Source: Streptomyces sp. ISL-94 (lineage in GTDB: Bacteria; Actinomycetota; Actinomycetes; Streptomycetales; Streptomycetaceae). From it: a stretch of DNA of 64,000 nucleotides. The position numbers were made by a program, and so were the translations under genes. The DNA is taken from contig NZ_JAGGOZ010000024.1 of assembly GCF_018614075.1 (NCBI RefSeq), positions 1-64,000 of the forward strand. Direction: 5' to 3'. Positions within the stretch are counted from its first letter, which is position 1; each line of letters starts with the position of its first letter. Under the pieces are notes generated by a model. It did not search any database. It saw only the letters and a program-made list of their open reading frames with translations, and was not told where the DNA came from. Shown here piece after piece: positions 34,522 through 44,385 of this stretch.

Positions 34522-34920
34522 ATGAAGATGCGCCGTAGGATCATCGCGGCAGCCATGGCAGGGGCTGCGGGAATTGCCATCGGGCTGCTGTCTGCCGCCG
34601 GCGCCGCGGCCTCGACCGTCGCGGGTGGTGGCGGTGGTGGCGGCAACTGGAGCTGCGACTGGAACGACGGGCGCCGCTGGGACGAGTGCTGCAACCGGGA
34701 CTGGCGCGACGTGCCCAGGTGGTGCTGGGACGACGGCAGGGTCGGCGGAGTCGGCGGCTACAGCGATGACTGGGGCAACTGGAACGACTCGAACTGGCGT
34801 GACGACGCCGGCTGGCGCGACTCCAACGGGAACGGCTCCTGGAACTGGAACGACTCCAACTGGAACAACTCCAACTGGAACAACTCCGGTAACTGGGGCG
34901 GCTGGGACCAAGGCCGCTGA
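34522..34920 (+). CDS. Secreted Trp/Asn/Gly-rich low-complexity protein
   Basis: 132 residues. A Sec-type signal peptide (MKMRRRIIAAAMAGAAGIAI through about residue 31), a glycine run, four cysteines (CDW, CC, RWCW), then an unusual C-terminus of WN, DSNW and NNSNW units. Trp makes up about 14% of the mature part. No family recognised. It lies between two strong terminators, so it has its own promoter. Confidence 0.75.
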   Translation: MKMRRRIIAAAMAGAAGIAIGLLSAAGAAASTVAGGGGGGGNWSCDWNDGRRWDECCNRDWRDVPRWCWDDGRVGGVGGYSDDWGNWNDSNWRDDAGWRDSNGNGSWNWNDSNWNNSNWNNSGNWGGWDQGR

Positions 34921-34950
34921 CCACCGGACCCACCCCCGCACATCCGGGCC

Positions 34951-34990
34951 GATGCCCCTGCTCCGCTGAGCTCAGCGGAGCAGGGGCATC
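34951..34990. terminator. 40-bp perfect palindromic terminator
   Basis: A perfect 40-base palindrome whose left half starts GATGCCCCTGCTCCGCTGAG. It spans the stop and last codons of the TetR gene and lies 30 bases past the secreted-protein stop; it can terminate both convergent genes. Confidence 0.85.
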
Positions 34991-35625
34991 GCGCCGGTGA
35001 GGTCCCGCAGGCAGCGGACCGCGAGCTCGGCGGGGGAGCCGGGGCCCGTGGCCGGAGCGTCCGTGGCCGACCACAGCTCCAGGGCGATGCGGATCGCGTC
35101 GGTGGCCGCCGCGGCGATCAGGCGGACGCCCAGGGGGTCGGCGTCCGGGCCGGCCAGCCGGGCCACCACCGGGACCAGGTGCTCCTCGGAGTCCTGGTTC
35201 ACGCGGTACCAGACCGCACGCAGGGCCTCATCGGAAGCCGCCGCGCGCAGCAGGCCGCGAGTCACCTCCAGGCCCTCCTCGACCGCCTGGGCGCCGGTCA
35301 GCGAGCGGCTCACGGCACGCTCCAGGGCCTCGGCGAGGGGCGTGCCCGGGGCCTCCTCGGCGAGCAGCGCCCGCCAGGTGTCGCCGCCGCCCGCCAGCAG
35401 CGGGGCCACCGCGTCCTGCTTGTTGCGGAAGTAGCGGTAGAACGTACGCAGTGCCACGCCCGCGCGGTGGGCGATGTCCTCGGCGGTCGTGCCGTCGGGA
35501 CCGTGCTCCGCGAACAGCTCGCAGGCCGCGCGGGCGATGTCGAGCTGCGTCGCGGCCTTGCGGCGCTCGGTCAGCGACTGGGCTCCGGGGCCGGCCTGGG
35601 GGGAGTACGGACGAGGGGATCTCAC
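34972..35625 (-). CDS. TetR family regulator
   Basis: 217 residues from the GTG at 35625. Helix-turn-helix GTTAEDIAHRAGVALRTFYR at about residues 45-65; helical ligand domain after. A longer frame from 35682 would place a perfect operator dyad (35669-35681) inside the gene, so the shorter start is preferred. Divergent from the SDR gene, which it probably controls. Confidence 0.85.
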   Translation of the reverse strand: MRSPRPYSPQAGPGAQSLTERRKAATQLDIARAACELFAEHGPDGTTAEDIAHRAGVALRTFYRYFRNKQDAVAPLLAGGGDTWRALLAEEAPGTPLAEALERAVSRSLTGAQAVEEGLEVTRGLLRAAASDEALRAVWYRVNQDSEEHLVPVVARLAGPDADPLGVRLIAAAATDAIRIALELWSATDAPATGPGSPAELAVRCLRDLTGAMPLLR

Positions 35626-35668
35626 GGGGGGAAGCGTACCTCCCGGGATCCCGACTGATTGCATTTTC

Positions 35669-35681
35669 TGCCACTCTGGCA
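35669..35681. promoter_or_regulatory. Putative TetR operator
   Basis: TGCCACTCTGGCA, a dyad with perfect 5-base arms, lies midway between the divergent TetR and SDR starts. Confidence 0.55.
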
Positions 35682-35713
35682 AAGCGTGTCACTACTTCGG
35701 TACGCTCGGGGCC

Positions 35714-36484
35714 ATGAACCGTTACGAAGGACGTCGAGTCCTCATCACCGGCGGCGGCTCCGGCATCGGCCAGGCCACCGTCCACCGCATCCTCGCCGAA
35801 GGCGGCCGGGTCCACACGGTGGACGTCAACGAGGCCGGCCTCAAGGCCACCGCCGACCGGGCCGCCGCCGACGGCCACCACGCCCGGCTGACCACCGCCG
35901 TCCTCGACATATCGGACGAGTCCGCCGTCAAGACCGGCGTCGCCGCCGCCGTCGACGCCCTCACCGGCATCGACATGCTGGTCAACGCCGCGGGCATCCT
36001 GCGCTCCGCGCACACCCACCAGACCACGCTCGACTTCTGGAACAAGGTCATCGCGGTCAACCTGACCGGCACCTTCCTGATGATCCGCGAGTCGCTCCCG
36101 GCCCTGCTGGCGGGCGCACAGCCGGTCGTCGTGAACTTCAGCTCCACCTCGGCGTCCTTCGCCCACCCCTACATGTCCGCCTACGCGGCCAGCAAGGGCG
36201 GCATCCAGTCCATGACCCACGCGCTGGCCGCCGAGTACAGCAAGCAGGGCCTGCGGTTCGTCTCCGTCGCGCCCGGCTCCATCGAGAGCGGCATGACCAC
36301 CGGCAGCGGCCCCGGCCTGCCCGAGGACACCGACTGGTCCCTCTTCGCCAAGCTCGCCCCGGCCATCGGCCAGGGCTTCGCCGGCCCGCAGACCGTGGCC
36401 GGCGTCGTCGCGATGCTGGGCTCCGAGGACGGCGCCTTCATCACCGGTACGGAGATCCGCATCGACGGCGGCACGCACTACTAG
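35714..36484 (+). CDS. Short-chain dehydrogenase/reductase
   Basis: 256-residue classical SDR: VLITGGGSGIGQATVH (cofactor), NAAGI, catalytic Ser in NFSSTSAS and Tyr/Lys in SAYAASKGG. Asp in HTVDVNEAG after the second strand suggests NAD(H) preference. Substrate unknown. Divergently arranged with its likely TetR regulator. Confidence 0.92.
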   Translation: MNRYEGRRVLITGGGSGIGQATVHRILAEGGRVHTVDVNEAGLKATADRAAADGHHARLTTAVLDISDESAVKTGVAAAVDALTGIDMLVNAAGILRSAHTHQTTLDFWNKVIAVNLTGTFLMIRESLPALLAGAQPVVVNFSSTSASFAHPYMSAYAASKGGIQSMTHALAAEYSKQGLRFVSVAPGSIESGMTTGSGPGLPEDTDWSLFAKLAPAIGQGFAGPQTVAGVVAMLGSEDGAFITGTEIRIDGGTHY

Positions 36485-36487
36485 GTA

Positions 36488-37006
36488 CTAGGAGCGGAAA
36501 CGCTCCCAGAGCCGGGGGAAGCGCTCCGCCAGCACGGCTTCGTTCTCGAAGTCCAGCGGGGTGCCCTCCGGCTCTGCCGGTTGCAGGGGCACACCGAGAT
36601 CCGGCGCAACCGACCCGGTCAGCTGCTCGTACGCCTCGTCGGCCGCGTACCCCAGCTCCTCGCCGTCCCCGTCGATCTCCTCGTCGAAGTCGCCCAGCAG
36701 CTCCGCCAGATGGTCGGGATCGTGCACCGCGCCCTCGAAGACCTCCCGCCCCTGCCCGATCAGCCAGCAGCGGAAGTAGTCGAAGGCGTCGTCGCTCGCC
36801 CCGTCGAGCAGCACCCAGGCAGCCCCCCACAGGTCCCAGGTGTACGCCCGGTTGTACCGCGACTCGAAGTGTCGGGCGAAGTCCAGGACGGAGTCCGGAT
36901 CGAGCTGCGCCAGCCGCTCCACGAGCAGCTCGGCGTGCTCCTCGGGGTCGCCCTCGGCGGCCTCGCGGGTACGGTCGACGATCTCCCAGAACTCCGTCTC
37001 GTCCAT
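36488..37006 (-). CDS. DUF4240 family protein
   Basis: 172 residues starting MDETEFWEIVDRTRE. The helical block LDFARHFESRYNRAYTWDLW and FDYFRCWLIGQGREVFEGAV fit DUF4240, an uncharacterised family with immunity-like relatives. Acidic. The ATG at 37006 is used, and a longer frame upstream is antisense/intergenic. It ends four bases from the convergent SDR stop. Confidence 0.82.
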   Translation of the reverse strand: MDETEFWEIVDRTREAAEGDPEEHAELLVERLAQLDPDSVLDFARHFESRYNRAYTWDLWGAAWVLLDGASDDAFDYFRCWLIGQGREVFEGAVHDPDHLAELLGDFDEEIDGDGEELGYAADEAYEQLTGSVAPDLGVPLQPAEPEGTPLDFENEAVLAERFPRLWERFRS

Positions 37007-37059
37007 CACGGGTCCAGCATCACGGGTTCGACCCCGCGCCGCCACCGCGCATACGGCCA

Positions 37060-37099
37060 AAGGCCGGTGTTCACCCCCAAGGGGGTGGACACCGGCCTT
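37060..37099. terminator. Terminator after aceE
   Basis: AAGGCCGGTGTTCACCCCC pairs with GGGGGTGGACACCGGCCTT (one G-T pair) across a two-base loop, directly past the aceE stop. Confidence 0.88.
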
Positions 37100-37121
37100 C
37101 GGCAGGTCAGTCACACACGGC

Positions 37122-39806
37122 TCAGAGGCCGTAGCGCTCCCGGGCCTCCTTGATGGAGGACGCCGGGACCTCGCCTCGGCGGGCGAGCTGGGCGAGCGCG
37201 GCCACCACGATCGACTGGGCGTCGACACCGAAGTGGCGGCGGGCGCCCTCGCGGGTGTCGGAGAGGCCGAAGCCGTCCGTGCCCAGCGAGGTGTAGTCCT
37301 GCTCGACCCACTGGCTGATCTGGTCCGGGACCTGGCGCATCCAGTCGGAGACGGCGAGGACCGGGCTGGTGACGCCCTCCAGGGCGCGGGTGACGTACGG
37401 GGTGCGGACCTCACCGCGCAGCAGCGCCTCGTCGCACTCCAGCGCGTCGCGGCGCAGCTCGCCCCAGGAGGTGGCGGACCAGACGTCGGCGGCCACGTTC
37501 CAGTCGGCGGCGAGCAGCTGCTGCGCCTCCAGGACCCAGTGGATCGCCGTACCCGAGGCCATCAGCTGGACCTTCGGAGCGTCGGCGGCCGGGGCGGCCT
37601 CGGCCAGGTCGGCCGCCGTGTTGAAGCGGTACAGACCCTTGAGGATGCCTTCCTCGACGCCCTCGGGCATCGCGGGCTGCACCTTCGGCTCGTTGTAGAC
37701 CGTCAGGTAGTAGAAGACGTCTTCCGGCTTCTCGCCGTACATCCGGCGCAGACCGTCCTTGACGATCACCGCGATCTCGTACGCGAAGGCCGGGTCGTAG
37801 TTGAGCGACGCCGGGTTCGTGGACGCGATCAGGTGCGAGTGGCCGTCCGCGTGCTGGAGGCCCTCACCGGTCAGCGTGGTGCGGCCGGCCGTGGCGCCGA
37901 CGATGAAGCCCTTGCCGAGCTGGTCGGCGAGCTGCCACATCTGGTCGGCGGTGCGCTGCCAGCCGAACATCGAGTAGAAGATGTAGAAGGGGATCATCGG
38001 CTCGCCGTGCGTCGCGTACGACGTGCAGGCGGCGATGAAGTCGGCCATGGCGCCGGCCTCGGTGATCCCCTCGTTGAGGATCTGGCCGTCCTTGGCTTCC
38101 TTGTAGTACATGAGCTGGTCGCGGTCGACCGGCTCGTACGTCTGGCCCAGCGGCGAGTAGATGCCGGCCGACGGGAAGAGGGACTCCATACCGAAGGTAC
38201 GGGCCTCGTCGGGGACGATCGGCACCCAGCGCTTGCCGGTCTCCTTGTCCCGCATGAGGTCCTTGACGAGGCGGACGAAGGCCATGGTGGTGGCCATCTC
38301 CTGCTTGCCGGAGCCCTTGAGCAGCGGGGCGAAGGACCGCTCGGCCGGGGCGGGCAGGGCCACGTGGTGGACCTTGCGGGCCGGGGCCGGGCCGCCGAGC
38401 GCCGCGCGGCGCTCGTTGAGGTACCGGACCTCGGGGCTGTTCGCGCCCGGGTGGCCGTACGGGACCTGGCCGTCGGCGAAGGCGCTGTCCGGGATCGGGA
38501 GGCCAAGGAGGTCGCGCATGTCCTTGAACTCGTCGATCGTCAGCTTCTTCATCTGGTGGTTCGCGTTCTTCGACTCGAACCCGGCACCCAGCGTGTAGCC
38601 CTTGACGGTCTGCGCGAGGATGACCGTCGGCGCGCCCTTGTGCTCCAGGGCGGCCTTGTACGCGGCGTAGACCTTGCGGGGCTCGTGGCCGCCGCGGGAG
38701 CTGTGGAAGCACTCGGCGATCTTCGCGTCGGAGAGCACACCGGCCAGCTGCACGAGCTCGGCGTTGGCGCCGAAGAAGTGCCGGCGGATGTAGGCCACGT
38801 CGCGGGTCGCGTACGTCTGGAACTGCGCGTCCGGTACCTCGCGCAGGCGGCGTACCAGGGCGCCCGTGGTGTCGAGCTGGAACAGCTCGTCCCAGGCGGA
38901 GCCCCACAGCGACTTGATGACGTTCCAGCCGGCGCCGCGGAACTGGGCCTCCAGCTCCTGGACCACGCGGAAGTTGGCGCGGACCGGACCGTCGAGGCGC
39001 TGCAGGTTGCAGTTGATGACGAAGGTCAGGTTGTCGAGCTGCTCGCGGGAGGCCAGGGCCAGGGCGGCGGTCGACTCGGGCTCGTCCATCTCGCCGTCGC
39101 CCAGGAAGGCCCAGACGTGCGAGTTGGCGGTGTCCTTGATGCTCCGGTTCTGCAGGTAGCGGTTGAAGCGCGCCTGGTAGATCGCGGAGAGCGGGCCGAG
39201 GCCCATGGAGACCGTGGGGAACTCCCACAGCCACGGCAGGCGCCGCGGGTGCGGGTAGGACGGCAGGCCGTTGCCGCCGGACTCCTGGCGGAACTTGTCG
39301 AGCTGCTGCTCGGAGATGCGCCCGTCGAGGAAGGCGCGGGCGTAGATGCCGGGGGAGGCGTGGCCCTGGATGTAGAGCTGGTCGCCCGATCCGTCGGCCT
39401 CCTTCCCGCGGAAGAAGTGCTGGAAGCCGGTCTCGTACAGCCAGGCCGCCGAGGCGAAGGTGGCGATGTGGCCGCCGACGCCGTACTTGGAGCCGCGGGT
39501 CACCATGGCGGCCGCGTTCCAGCGGTTCCAGGCGGTGATCCTGGCCTCGAGGTCCATGTCACCGGGGAACTCCGGCTCCGCGGCGGTGGGGATGGTGTTG
39601 ACGTAGTCCGTCTCCAGCAGCTTCGGCAGGGCGAGACCCGCGGCCTCGGCGTGCTGGAGGGTGCGACGGAGCAGGTATTCGGCGCGGCGCGTACCGGCGG
39701 CCTGGGCGACGGCGTCGAGGGAGGCCGCCCATTCGGCGGTCTCCTCGGTGTCGCGGTCCGGGAGCTGGTCGAGCTCGCTCGGAAGCTTTCCTACGGGGTC
39801 GGACAT
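37122..39806 (-). CDS. aceE: Pyruvate dehydrogenase E1 (AceE)
   Basis: 894-residue homodimeric E1: thiamine-dependent decarboxylation of pyruvate and acetyl transfer to lipoyl-E2. The TPP motif [10 protein letters not shown]...NCNLQ is at about residues 235-270. Other landmarks: [37 protein letters not shown]. The start is the ATG at 39806 ([15 protein letters not shown]). The lipoyl carrier E2 and E3 lie just upstream (sucB, lpdA), with a FadR-type regulator between. No duplicated copy is seen. Confidence 0.97.
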   Translation of the reverse strand: MSDPVGKLPSELDQLPDRDTEETAEWAASLDAVAQAAGTRRAEYLLRRTLQHAEAAGLALPKLLETDYVNTIPTAAEPEFPGDMDLEARITAWNRWNAAAMVTRGSKYGVGGHIATFASAAWLYETGFQHFFRGKEADGSGDQLYIQGHASPGIYARAFLDGRISEQQLDKFRQESGGNGLPSYPHPRRLPWLWEFPTVSMGLGPLSAIYQARFNRYLQNRSIKDTANSHVWAFLGDGEMDEPESTAALALASREQLDNLTFVINCNLQRLDGPVRANFRVVQELEAQFRGAGWNVIKSLWGSAWDELFQLDTTGALVRRLREVPDAQFQTYATRDVAYIRRHFFGANAELVQLAGVLSDAKIAECFHSSRGGHEPRKVYAAYKAALEHKGAPTVILAQTVKGYTLGAGFESKNANHQMKKLTIDEFKDMRDLLGLPIPDSAFADGQVPYGHPGANSPEVRYLNERRAALGGPAPARKVHHVALPAPAERSFAPLLKGSGKQEMATTMAFVRLVKDLMRDKETGKRWVPIVPDEARTFGMESLFPSAGIYSPLGQTYEPVDRDQLMYYKEAKDGQILNEGITEAGAMADFIAACTSYATHGEPMIPFYIFYSMFGWQRTADQMWQLADQLGKGFIVGATAGRTTLTGEGLQHADGHSHLIASTNPASLNYDPAFAYEIAVIVKDGLRRMYGEKPEDVFYYLTVYNEPKVQPAMPEGVEEGILKGLYRFNTAADLAEAAPAADAPKVQLMASGTAIHWVLEAQQLLAADWNVAADVWSATSWGELRRDALECDEALLRGEVRTPYVTRALEGVTSPVLAVSDWMRQVPDQISQWVEQDYTSLGTDGFGLSDTREGARRHFGVDAQSIVVAALAQLARRGEVPASSIKEARERYGL

Positions 39807-39910
39807 CGGTGTGCGCCGCCTTCCGGACAAAGGAGAGGTGGTGAAGAAATCCCTGACGGGCAGGACAGGGTCGTTGGACCTGGTTGAGGTCCGCGATGAC
39901 TGTAAATCCC

Positions 39911-39927
39911 TGATCGATGATCGATCA
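39911..39927. promoter_or_regulatory. Operator-like palindrome upstream of aceE
   Basis: TGATCGATGATCGATCA is a perfect 17-bp palindrome about 105 bases upstream of aceE and 134 bases from the end of the GntR/FCD gene. A likely site for that regulator; direct binding is inferred. Confidence 0.55.
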
Positions 39928-39965
39928 AATAAATGTGACGAAGAGACGTCGATCTGACCAAAGTC

Positions 39966-40002
39966 GGCACCGGGTGCCAGGAATATAGGCACCCGGTGCC
40001 GG
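39966..40002 (-). terminator. Terminator after the GntR/FCD gene
   Basis: CGGCACCGGGTGCC pairs with GGCACCCGGTGCCG across AGGAATATA, placed past the GntR stop on its strand and just upstream of the aceE promoter. Confidence 0.8.
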
Positions 40003-40060
40003 GCGAATCAGGGCATTGCGGACCTCGTCAGGCCCCGCCTCGAACTTTGGGCAGGCCCGG

Positions 40061-40687
40061 TCAGGCGCGCGGCGCGCAGCCCAGGACGTGCCGCTTCACG
40101 AGCACACCGATGTTCGGATCCTGCGCGCGGAACGCCTCGACGAGGGCCTCGTGCTCCTCCGCGTAGGACTTCTGGACCGTTCCCAGCCACCGGATGGACA
40201 GGGCGGTGAACACCTCGATGCCCAGGCTCTCCCAGGTGTGCAGCAGCACGCTGTTCCCGGCCGCCCGCACCAGCTCCCGGTGGAAGCCCACCGTGTGCCG
40301 CACCTGGGCCGTGCCGTCCTTGCTGCGGTCGGCGTCCCACAGGGCCGCGACGTGCGGCTCCAGGGCCGTGGTGTCGGCCGCCAGCCGGGGCGCGGCCAGC
40401 TCGGCGGCGATCTGCTCCAGACCGGCCCGGACCGGGTAGATCTCCTCCAGGTCCGCCGCGGACAGATTCCGTACGCGCACACCCTTGTTGGGCGCCGACT
40501 CGATCAGCCGCAGCGTCTCCAGCTCGCGCAGGGCCTCCCGTACGGGCGTCTGGCTGACCTCCAGCTCCACCGCGATCCGGCGCTCCACGATCCGCTCGCC
40601 GGGCTTCCAGCGCCCGCTGACGATCCCCTCCACGATGTGCTCGCGGATCTGCTCGCGCAGCGAGTGCACGACGGGTGGGGTGATCAT
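40061..40687 (-). CDS. GntR/FadR-type regulator (FCD domain)
   Basis: 208 residues. GntR winged helix at 10-70 (VELEVSQTPVREALRELETL), FCD domain 78-205 with typical metal/ligand His residues (HVAALWD, TVGFHRELV, EEHEALVEAF). It sits immediately upstream of aceE and downstream of sucB, all on the minus strand, so a PdhR-like role in controlling pyruvate dehydrogenase is plausible. Confidence 0.88.
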   Translation of the reverse strand: MITPPVVHSLREQIREHIVEGIVSGRWKPGERIVERRIAVELEVSQTPVREALRELETLRLIESAPNKGVRVRNLSAADLEEIYPVRAGLEQIAAELAAPRLAADTTALEPHVAALWDADRSKDGTAQVRHTVGFHRELVRAAGNSVLLHTWESLGIEVFTALSIRWLGTVQKSYAEEHEALVEAFRAQDPNIGVLVKRHVLGCAPRA

Positions 40688-40751
40688 CGGCGGTTCATCT
40701 CCTGAGGGGGTGTGCAGGGGTGGTCCGGGGCTGATGCGTAGACAATACGGC

Positions 40752-40788
40752 GGCGCCCCCGCCCGGGAGTATCCCGGACGGGGGCGCC
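40752..40788 (-). terminator. Terminator after sucB
   Basis: GGCGCCCCCGCCCGGGA pairs with TCCCGGACGGGGGCGCC (one mismatch) in the gap between sucB and the GntR gene, on the sucB strand. Confidence 0.82.
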
Positions 40789-40839
40789 GACAGTGAGGCT
40801 CGTTACAAGCCGTTCAGCTCACTTGCGATCACCGATCGC

Positions 40840-42645
40840 TCAGAGACCGAGCTCGACCTCGAACTCGCCGGCCTCGAGGATCGCCTTGACGGCCGAGAGG
40901 TACCGGGCCGCGTCCGCGCCGTCCACCAGGCGGTGGTCGTAGGACAGGGTCAGGTACGTCATGTCGCGGATGCCGATGTTGGTGCCCTCGGCGGTCTCGA
41001 TGACCACCGGGCGCTTCACCGTGGCACCGATGCCCAGGATGGCGACCTGGTTCGGCGGCACGATGACCGTGTCGAACAGCGCACCGCGCGAGCCGGTGTT
41101 GCTGATGGTGAAGGTCGCGCCCGACAGCTCGTCCGGCGTGATCTTGTTGCCGCGGACCTTGGCGGCCAGGTCGGCGGTCGCCTTGGAGATGCCCGCCAGG
41201 TTGAGGTCGCCCGCACCCTTGATGACCGGGGTCATCAGGCCCTTCTCGGAGTCCACGGCGATGCCGATGTTCTCCGAGTCGAAGTAGGTGATGGTGCCCT
41301 CGTCGTCGTTGATCCGGGCGTTGACGACCGCGTGGGCCTTCAGCGCCTGGGCAGCGGCCTTGACGAAGAACGGCATCGGGGACAGCTTGACGCCCTCGCG
41401 GGCGAGGAAGCCGGCCTTGGCCTTCTCGCGCAGCTTCATGATCTTGGTGATGTCCACCTCGACCACGGAGCTGAGCTGCGCCTGCGAGTGCAGGGCCTTC
41501 ATCATGTTGTCGCCGATGACCTTGCGCATGCGGGTCATCTTGACCGTCTGACCGCGCAGCTCGGAGACCGCGGCGGCCGGAGCCTTGGCGGCCGGAGCGG
41601 CAGCGCCCCCGGCAGTCGCGGCCGCCGGGGCGGCGGCAGCGGCCTTGGCGGCCTCGGCGGCGGCCAGGACGTCCTGCTTGCGGATGCGGCCACCGACACC
41701 GGTGCCCGAGACCGTGGACAGGTTCACGCCGGACTCCGTGGCGAGCTTGCGCACCAGCGGGGTCACGTACGCGCCCTCGTCACCGGCGGAGACCGGCGCG
41801 GCGGGAGCGGCCGGGGCGACGGGTGCCGGAGCGGCAACCGCGGCCGGAGCGGCAACGGGAGCCGGGGCGGCGACGGGTGCCGGAGCGGCAACGGGAGCCG
41901 GAGCGGCAACGGGAGCCGGAGCGGCGGCCGGGGCCGGAGCAGCCGGAGCCGCCGCGGGAGCCGGAGCCGGAGCCGCGGGAGCCGGAGCCGGAGCCGGAGC
42001 CGCGGGGGCCGGTGCAGCCGCGGGGGCGGCACCGGCGACGCCGATGACGGCCAGACGGGCGCCGACCTCGGCGGTCTCGTCCTCGCCCACCAGGATCTCC
42101 AGCAGCGTGCCGGAGACCGGCGCGGGGATCTCGGTGTCGACCTTGTCGGTGGAGACCTCGAGCAGCGGCTCGTCGGCCTCGACCGTCTCACCGACCGACT
42201 TCAGCCAGCGGGTGACGGTGCCCTCGGTGACGGACTCGCCCAGGGCGGGGAGCACGACGTCGGTGCCGGAGGCGGCGGCTCCACCGGCGGCCGGAGCCTC
42301 GGCAGCCGGGGCCGCGGGGGCCGCGGGGGCCTCGGCGGCCGGAGCCGGCGCGGCCGCGGCCTCGGGGGCGGCGACGGTCTCGGCCTCGGCGGGGGCCGGC
42401 GCGCCGGAACCGTCGTCGATGACGGCCAGCTCGGCGCCGACCTCGACGGTCTCGTCCTCGGCGACCTTGATGGAGGCCAGGATGCCGGCGACGGGCGACG
42501 GGATCTCGGTGTCGACCTTGTCGGTCGAGACCTCGAGCAGCGGCTCGTCGGCCTCGACGCGCTCGCCCTCGGCCTTCAGCCAGCGGGTGACAGTGCCCTC
42601 AGTGACGCTCTCGCCGAGCGCCGGAAGGGTTACGGAAACCGACAT
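40840..42645 (-). CDS. sucB: Dihydrolipoamide acyltransferase E2 (two lipoyl domains)
   Basis: 601 residues. Lipoyl domains at about 1-76 and 127-200, each with the lipoylated Lys in STDKVDTEI. Long Ala/Pro linkers between. Peripheral E3-binding domain [17 protein letters not shown] (about 285-320). Catalytic domain with [15 protein letters not shown] (His/Asp). Serves as E2 for pyruvate and/or 2-oxoglutarate dehydrogenase; in actinobacteria one E2 is shared. Its lipoyl groups depend on lipA/lipB at 16-18 kb. lpdA precedes it by 53 bases. Confidence 0.96.
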   Translation of the reverse strand: MSVSVTLPALGESVTEGTVTRWLKAEGERVEADEPLLEVSTDKVDTEIPSPVAGILASIKVAEDETVEVGAELAVIDDGSGAPAPAEAETVAAPEAAAAPAPAAEAPAAPAAPAAEAPAAGGAAASGTDVVLPALGESVTEGTVTRWLKSVGETVEADEPLLEVSTDKVDTEIPAPVSGTLLEILVGEDETAEVGARLAVIGVAGAAPAAAPAPAAPAPAPAPAAPAPAPAAAPAAPAPAAAPAPVAAPAPVAAPAPVAAPAPVAAPAAVAAPAPVAPAAPAAPVSAGDEGAYVTPLVRKLATESGVNLSTVSGTGVGGRIRKQDVLAAAEAAKAAAAAPAAATAGGAAAPAAKAPAAAVSELRGQTVKMTRMRKVIGDNMMKALHSQAQLSSVVEVDITKIMKLREKAKAGFLAREGVKLSPMPFFVKAAAQALKAHAVVNARINDDEGTITYFDSENIGIAVDSEKGLMTPVIKGAGDLNLAGISKATADLAAKVRGNKITPDELSGATFTISNTGSRGALFDTVIVPPNQVAILGIGATVKRPVVIETAEGTNIGIRDMTYLTLSYDHRLVDGADAARYLSAVKAILEAGEFEVELGL

Positions 42646-42698
42646 GGTTTCTGTTGCTCCTTACGAAAGTGCGGAAGTGGTCGTCGCGCCCGGAACGA

Positions 42699-44087
42699 TT
42701 AGTCGTGGGAGTGCAGCGGCTTGCCGGCCAGGGCCAGGTGGGCCTCGCCGAGAGCCTCGTTCTGGGTCGGGTGCGCGTGGATGAGCTGCGCGACCTCGGC
42801 AGGCAGAGCCTCCCAGTTGTAGATCAGCTGGGCCTCGCCGACCTGCTCGCCCATCCGGTCACCGACCATGTGGACGCCGACCACGGCACCGTCCTTGACC
42901 TGGACGAGCTTGATCTCGCCCGCGGTCTTCAGGATCTTGCTCTTGCCGTTGCCCGCCAGGTTGTACTTGAGGGCGACGACCTTGTCCGCGCCGTAGATCT
43001 CCTTGGCCTTGGCCTCGGTGATGCCGACGGAAGCGACCTCGGGGTGGCAGTACGTGACGCGCGGGACACCGTCGTAGTCGATCGGGACGGTCTTGAGACC
43101 GGCCAGACGCTCCGCGACCAGGATGCCCTCGGCGAAACCGACGTGCGCGAGCTGCAGGGTCGGGACGAGGTCGCCGACGGCCGAGATGGTCGGCACGTTG
43201 GTCTGCATGTACTCGTCGACCAGGACGTAGCCGCGGTCCATCGCGACGCCCTGCTCCTCGTAGCCCAGACCCTGCGAGACGGGGCCGCGGCCGATGGCGA
43301 CCAGCAGCACCTCGGCCTCGAAGGTCTTGCCGTCGGCCAGCGTGACGCGCACGCCGTTCTCCGTGTACTCGGCCTTGTCGAAGAAGGTGCCGAGGTTGAA
43401 CTTGATGCCGCGCTTGCGGAACGCGCGCTCCAGCAGCTTCGAGCTGTTCTCGTCCTCGACCGGGACGAGGTGCTTGAGGCCCTCGACGACGGTCACGTCG
43501 GTGCCGAAGGACTTCCACGCCGAGGCGAACTCGACGCCGATGACGCCGCCGCCCAGGACGATGGCGGACTCGGGCACGCGGTCCAGGACCAGCGCGTGGT
43601 CCGAGGAGATGATGCGGTTGCCGTCGATGTTCAGGCCCGGCAGCGACCGCGGCACGGAGCCGGTCGCCAGCAGGACGTGGCGGCCCTGGATGCGCCGGCC
43701 GTTCACGTCGACGGAAGTCGGCGAGGAGAGGCGGCCCTCACCCTCGATGTAGGTCACCTTGCGGGAGGCGACCAGGCCCTGCAGGCCCTTGTACAGGCCC
43801 GAGATGACCTCGTCCTTGTACTTGTGCACGCCCGCGATGTCGATGCCCTCGAAAGCGGCCTTGACACCGAACTGGGCGGCTTCACGAGCCTGGTCCGCGA
43901 TCTCGCCCGCGTGCAGCAGAGCCTTCGTGGGGATGCAGCCGTTGTGCAGGCAGGTGCCGCCGAGCTTGTTCTTCTCGATCAGCGCAACGTCGAGACCCAG
44001 CTGGGATGCGCGGAGCGCCGCGGCGTAACCGCCACTGCCACCGCCGAGGATCACTAGGTCGAAAACGGTGCTGGCGTCGTTCGCCAC
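42699..44087 (-). CDS. lpdA: Dihydrolipoamide dehydrogenase E3
   Basis: 462-residue flavoprotein. FAD motif VILGGGSGGYAAALRASQ; redox disulfide GGTCLHNGCIPTKALL; NAD domain VLGGGVIGVEFASAW; active-site HAHPTQNEALGEA near the C-terminus. GTG at 44087 follows GGAGG. Upstream in-frame residues to 44213 are outside the family N-terminus. Reoxidises lipoyl-E2 and reduces NAD+. Upstream of sucB in the same unit. Confidence 0.97.
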   Translation of the reverse strand: MANDASTVFDLVILGGGSGGYAAALRASQLGLDVALIEKNKLGGTCLHNGCIPTKALLHAGEIADQAREAAQFGVKAAFEGIDIAGVHKYKDEVISGLYKGLQGLVASRKVTYIEGEGRLSSPTSVDVNGRRIQGRHVLLATGSVPRSLPGLNIDGNRIISSDHALVLDRVPESAIVLGGGVIGVEFASAWKSFGTDVTVVEGLKHLVPVEDENSSKLLERAFRKRGIKFNLGTFFDKAEYTENGVRVTLADGKTFEAEVLLVAIGRGPVSQGLGYEEQGVAMDRGYVLVDEYMQTNVPTISAVGDLVPTLQLAHVGFAEGILVAERLAGLKTVPIDYDGVPRVTYCHPEVASVGITEAKAKEIYGADKVVALKYNLAGNGKSKILKTAGEIKLVQVKDGAVVGVHMVGDRMGEQVGEAQLIYNWEALPAEVAQLIHAHPTQNEALGEAHLALAGKPLHSHD

Positions 44088-44316
44088 GTCACGTCCTCCA
44101 TGCATGTGCGCCGGGCACCGGTCCTCTGTGACCGGGCGGCGGCTGGTAATCGGCCGCTTGCTTCTTCGGCCCTGTGGTGGGGGCCCTGTCCTGCCGAGAA
44201 CCCATCTTCGCATTTGTCGCGGGAACGCGGGACGCCGGGCCCACTATGTGGCAGGTGGTTCTGGACGAACCACGCGGTACCGCTGCGTAGAAACCTACGG
44301 ATTTCGTCGTGGGTGA

Positions 44317-44364
44317 ACACGCCTCAGGCCTTGATCAAGCGTTCGATCAAGGCCTGAGGCGTGT
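44317..44364. terminator. Strong terminator after pepA
   Basis: A perfect 20-bp stem starting ACACGCCTCAGGCCTTGATC with an 8-base loop, past the pepA stop on its strand. Confidence 0.9.
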
Positions 44365-44385
44365 CTCACATTTCCCGGTCGTGCG

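Noticed and set aside
36840..39887. Long plus-strand open frame opposite aceE
   Set aside because: aceE on the other strand is unmistakable; the antisense frame has Val/Gly/Arg-rich sequence with no domain.
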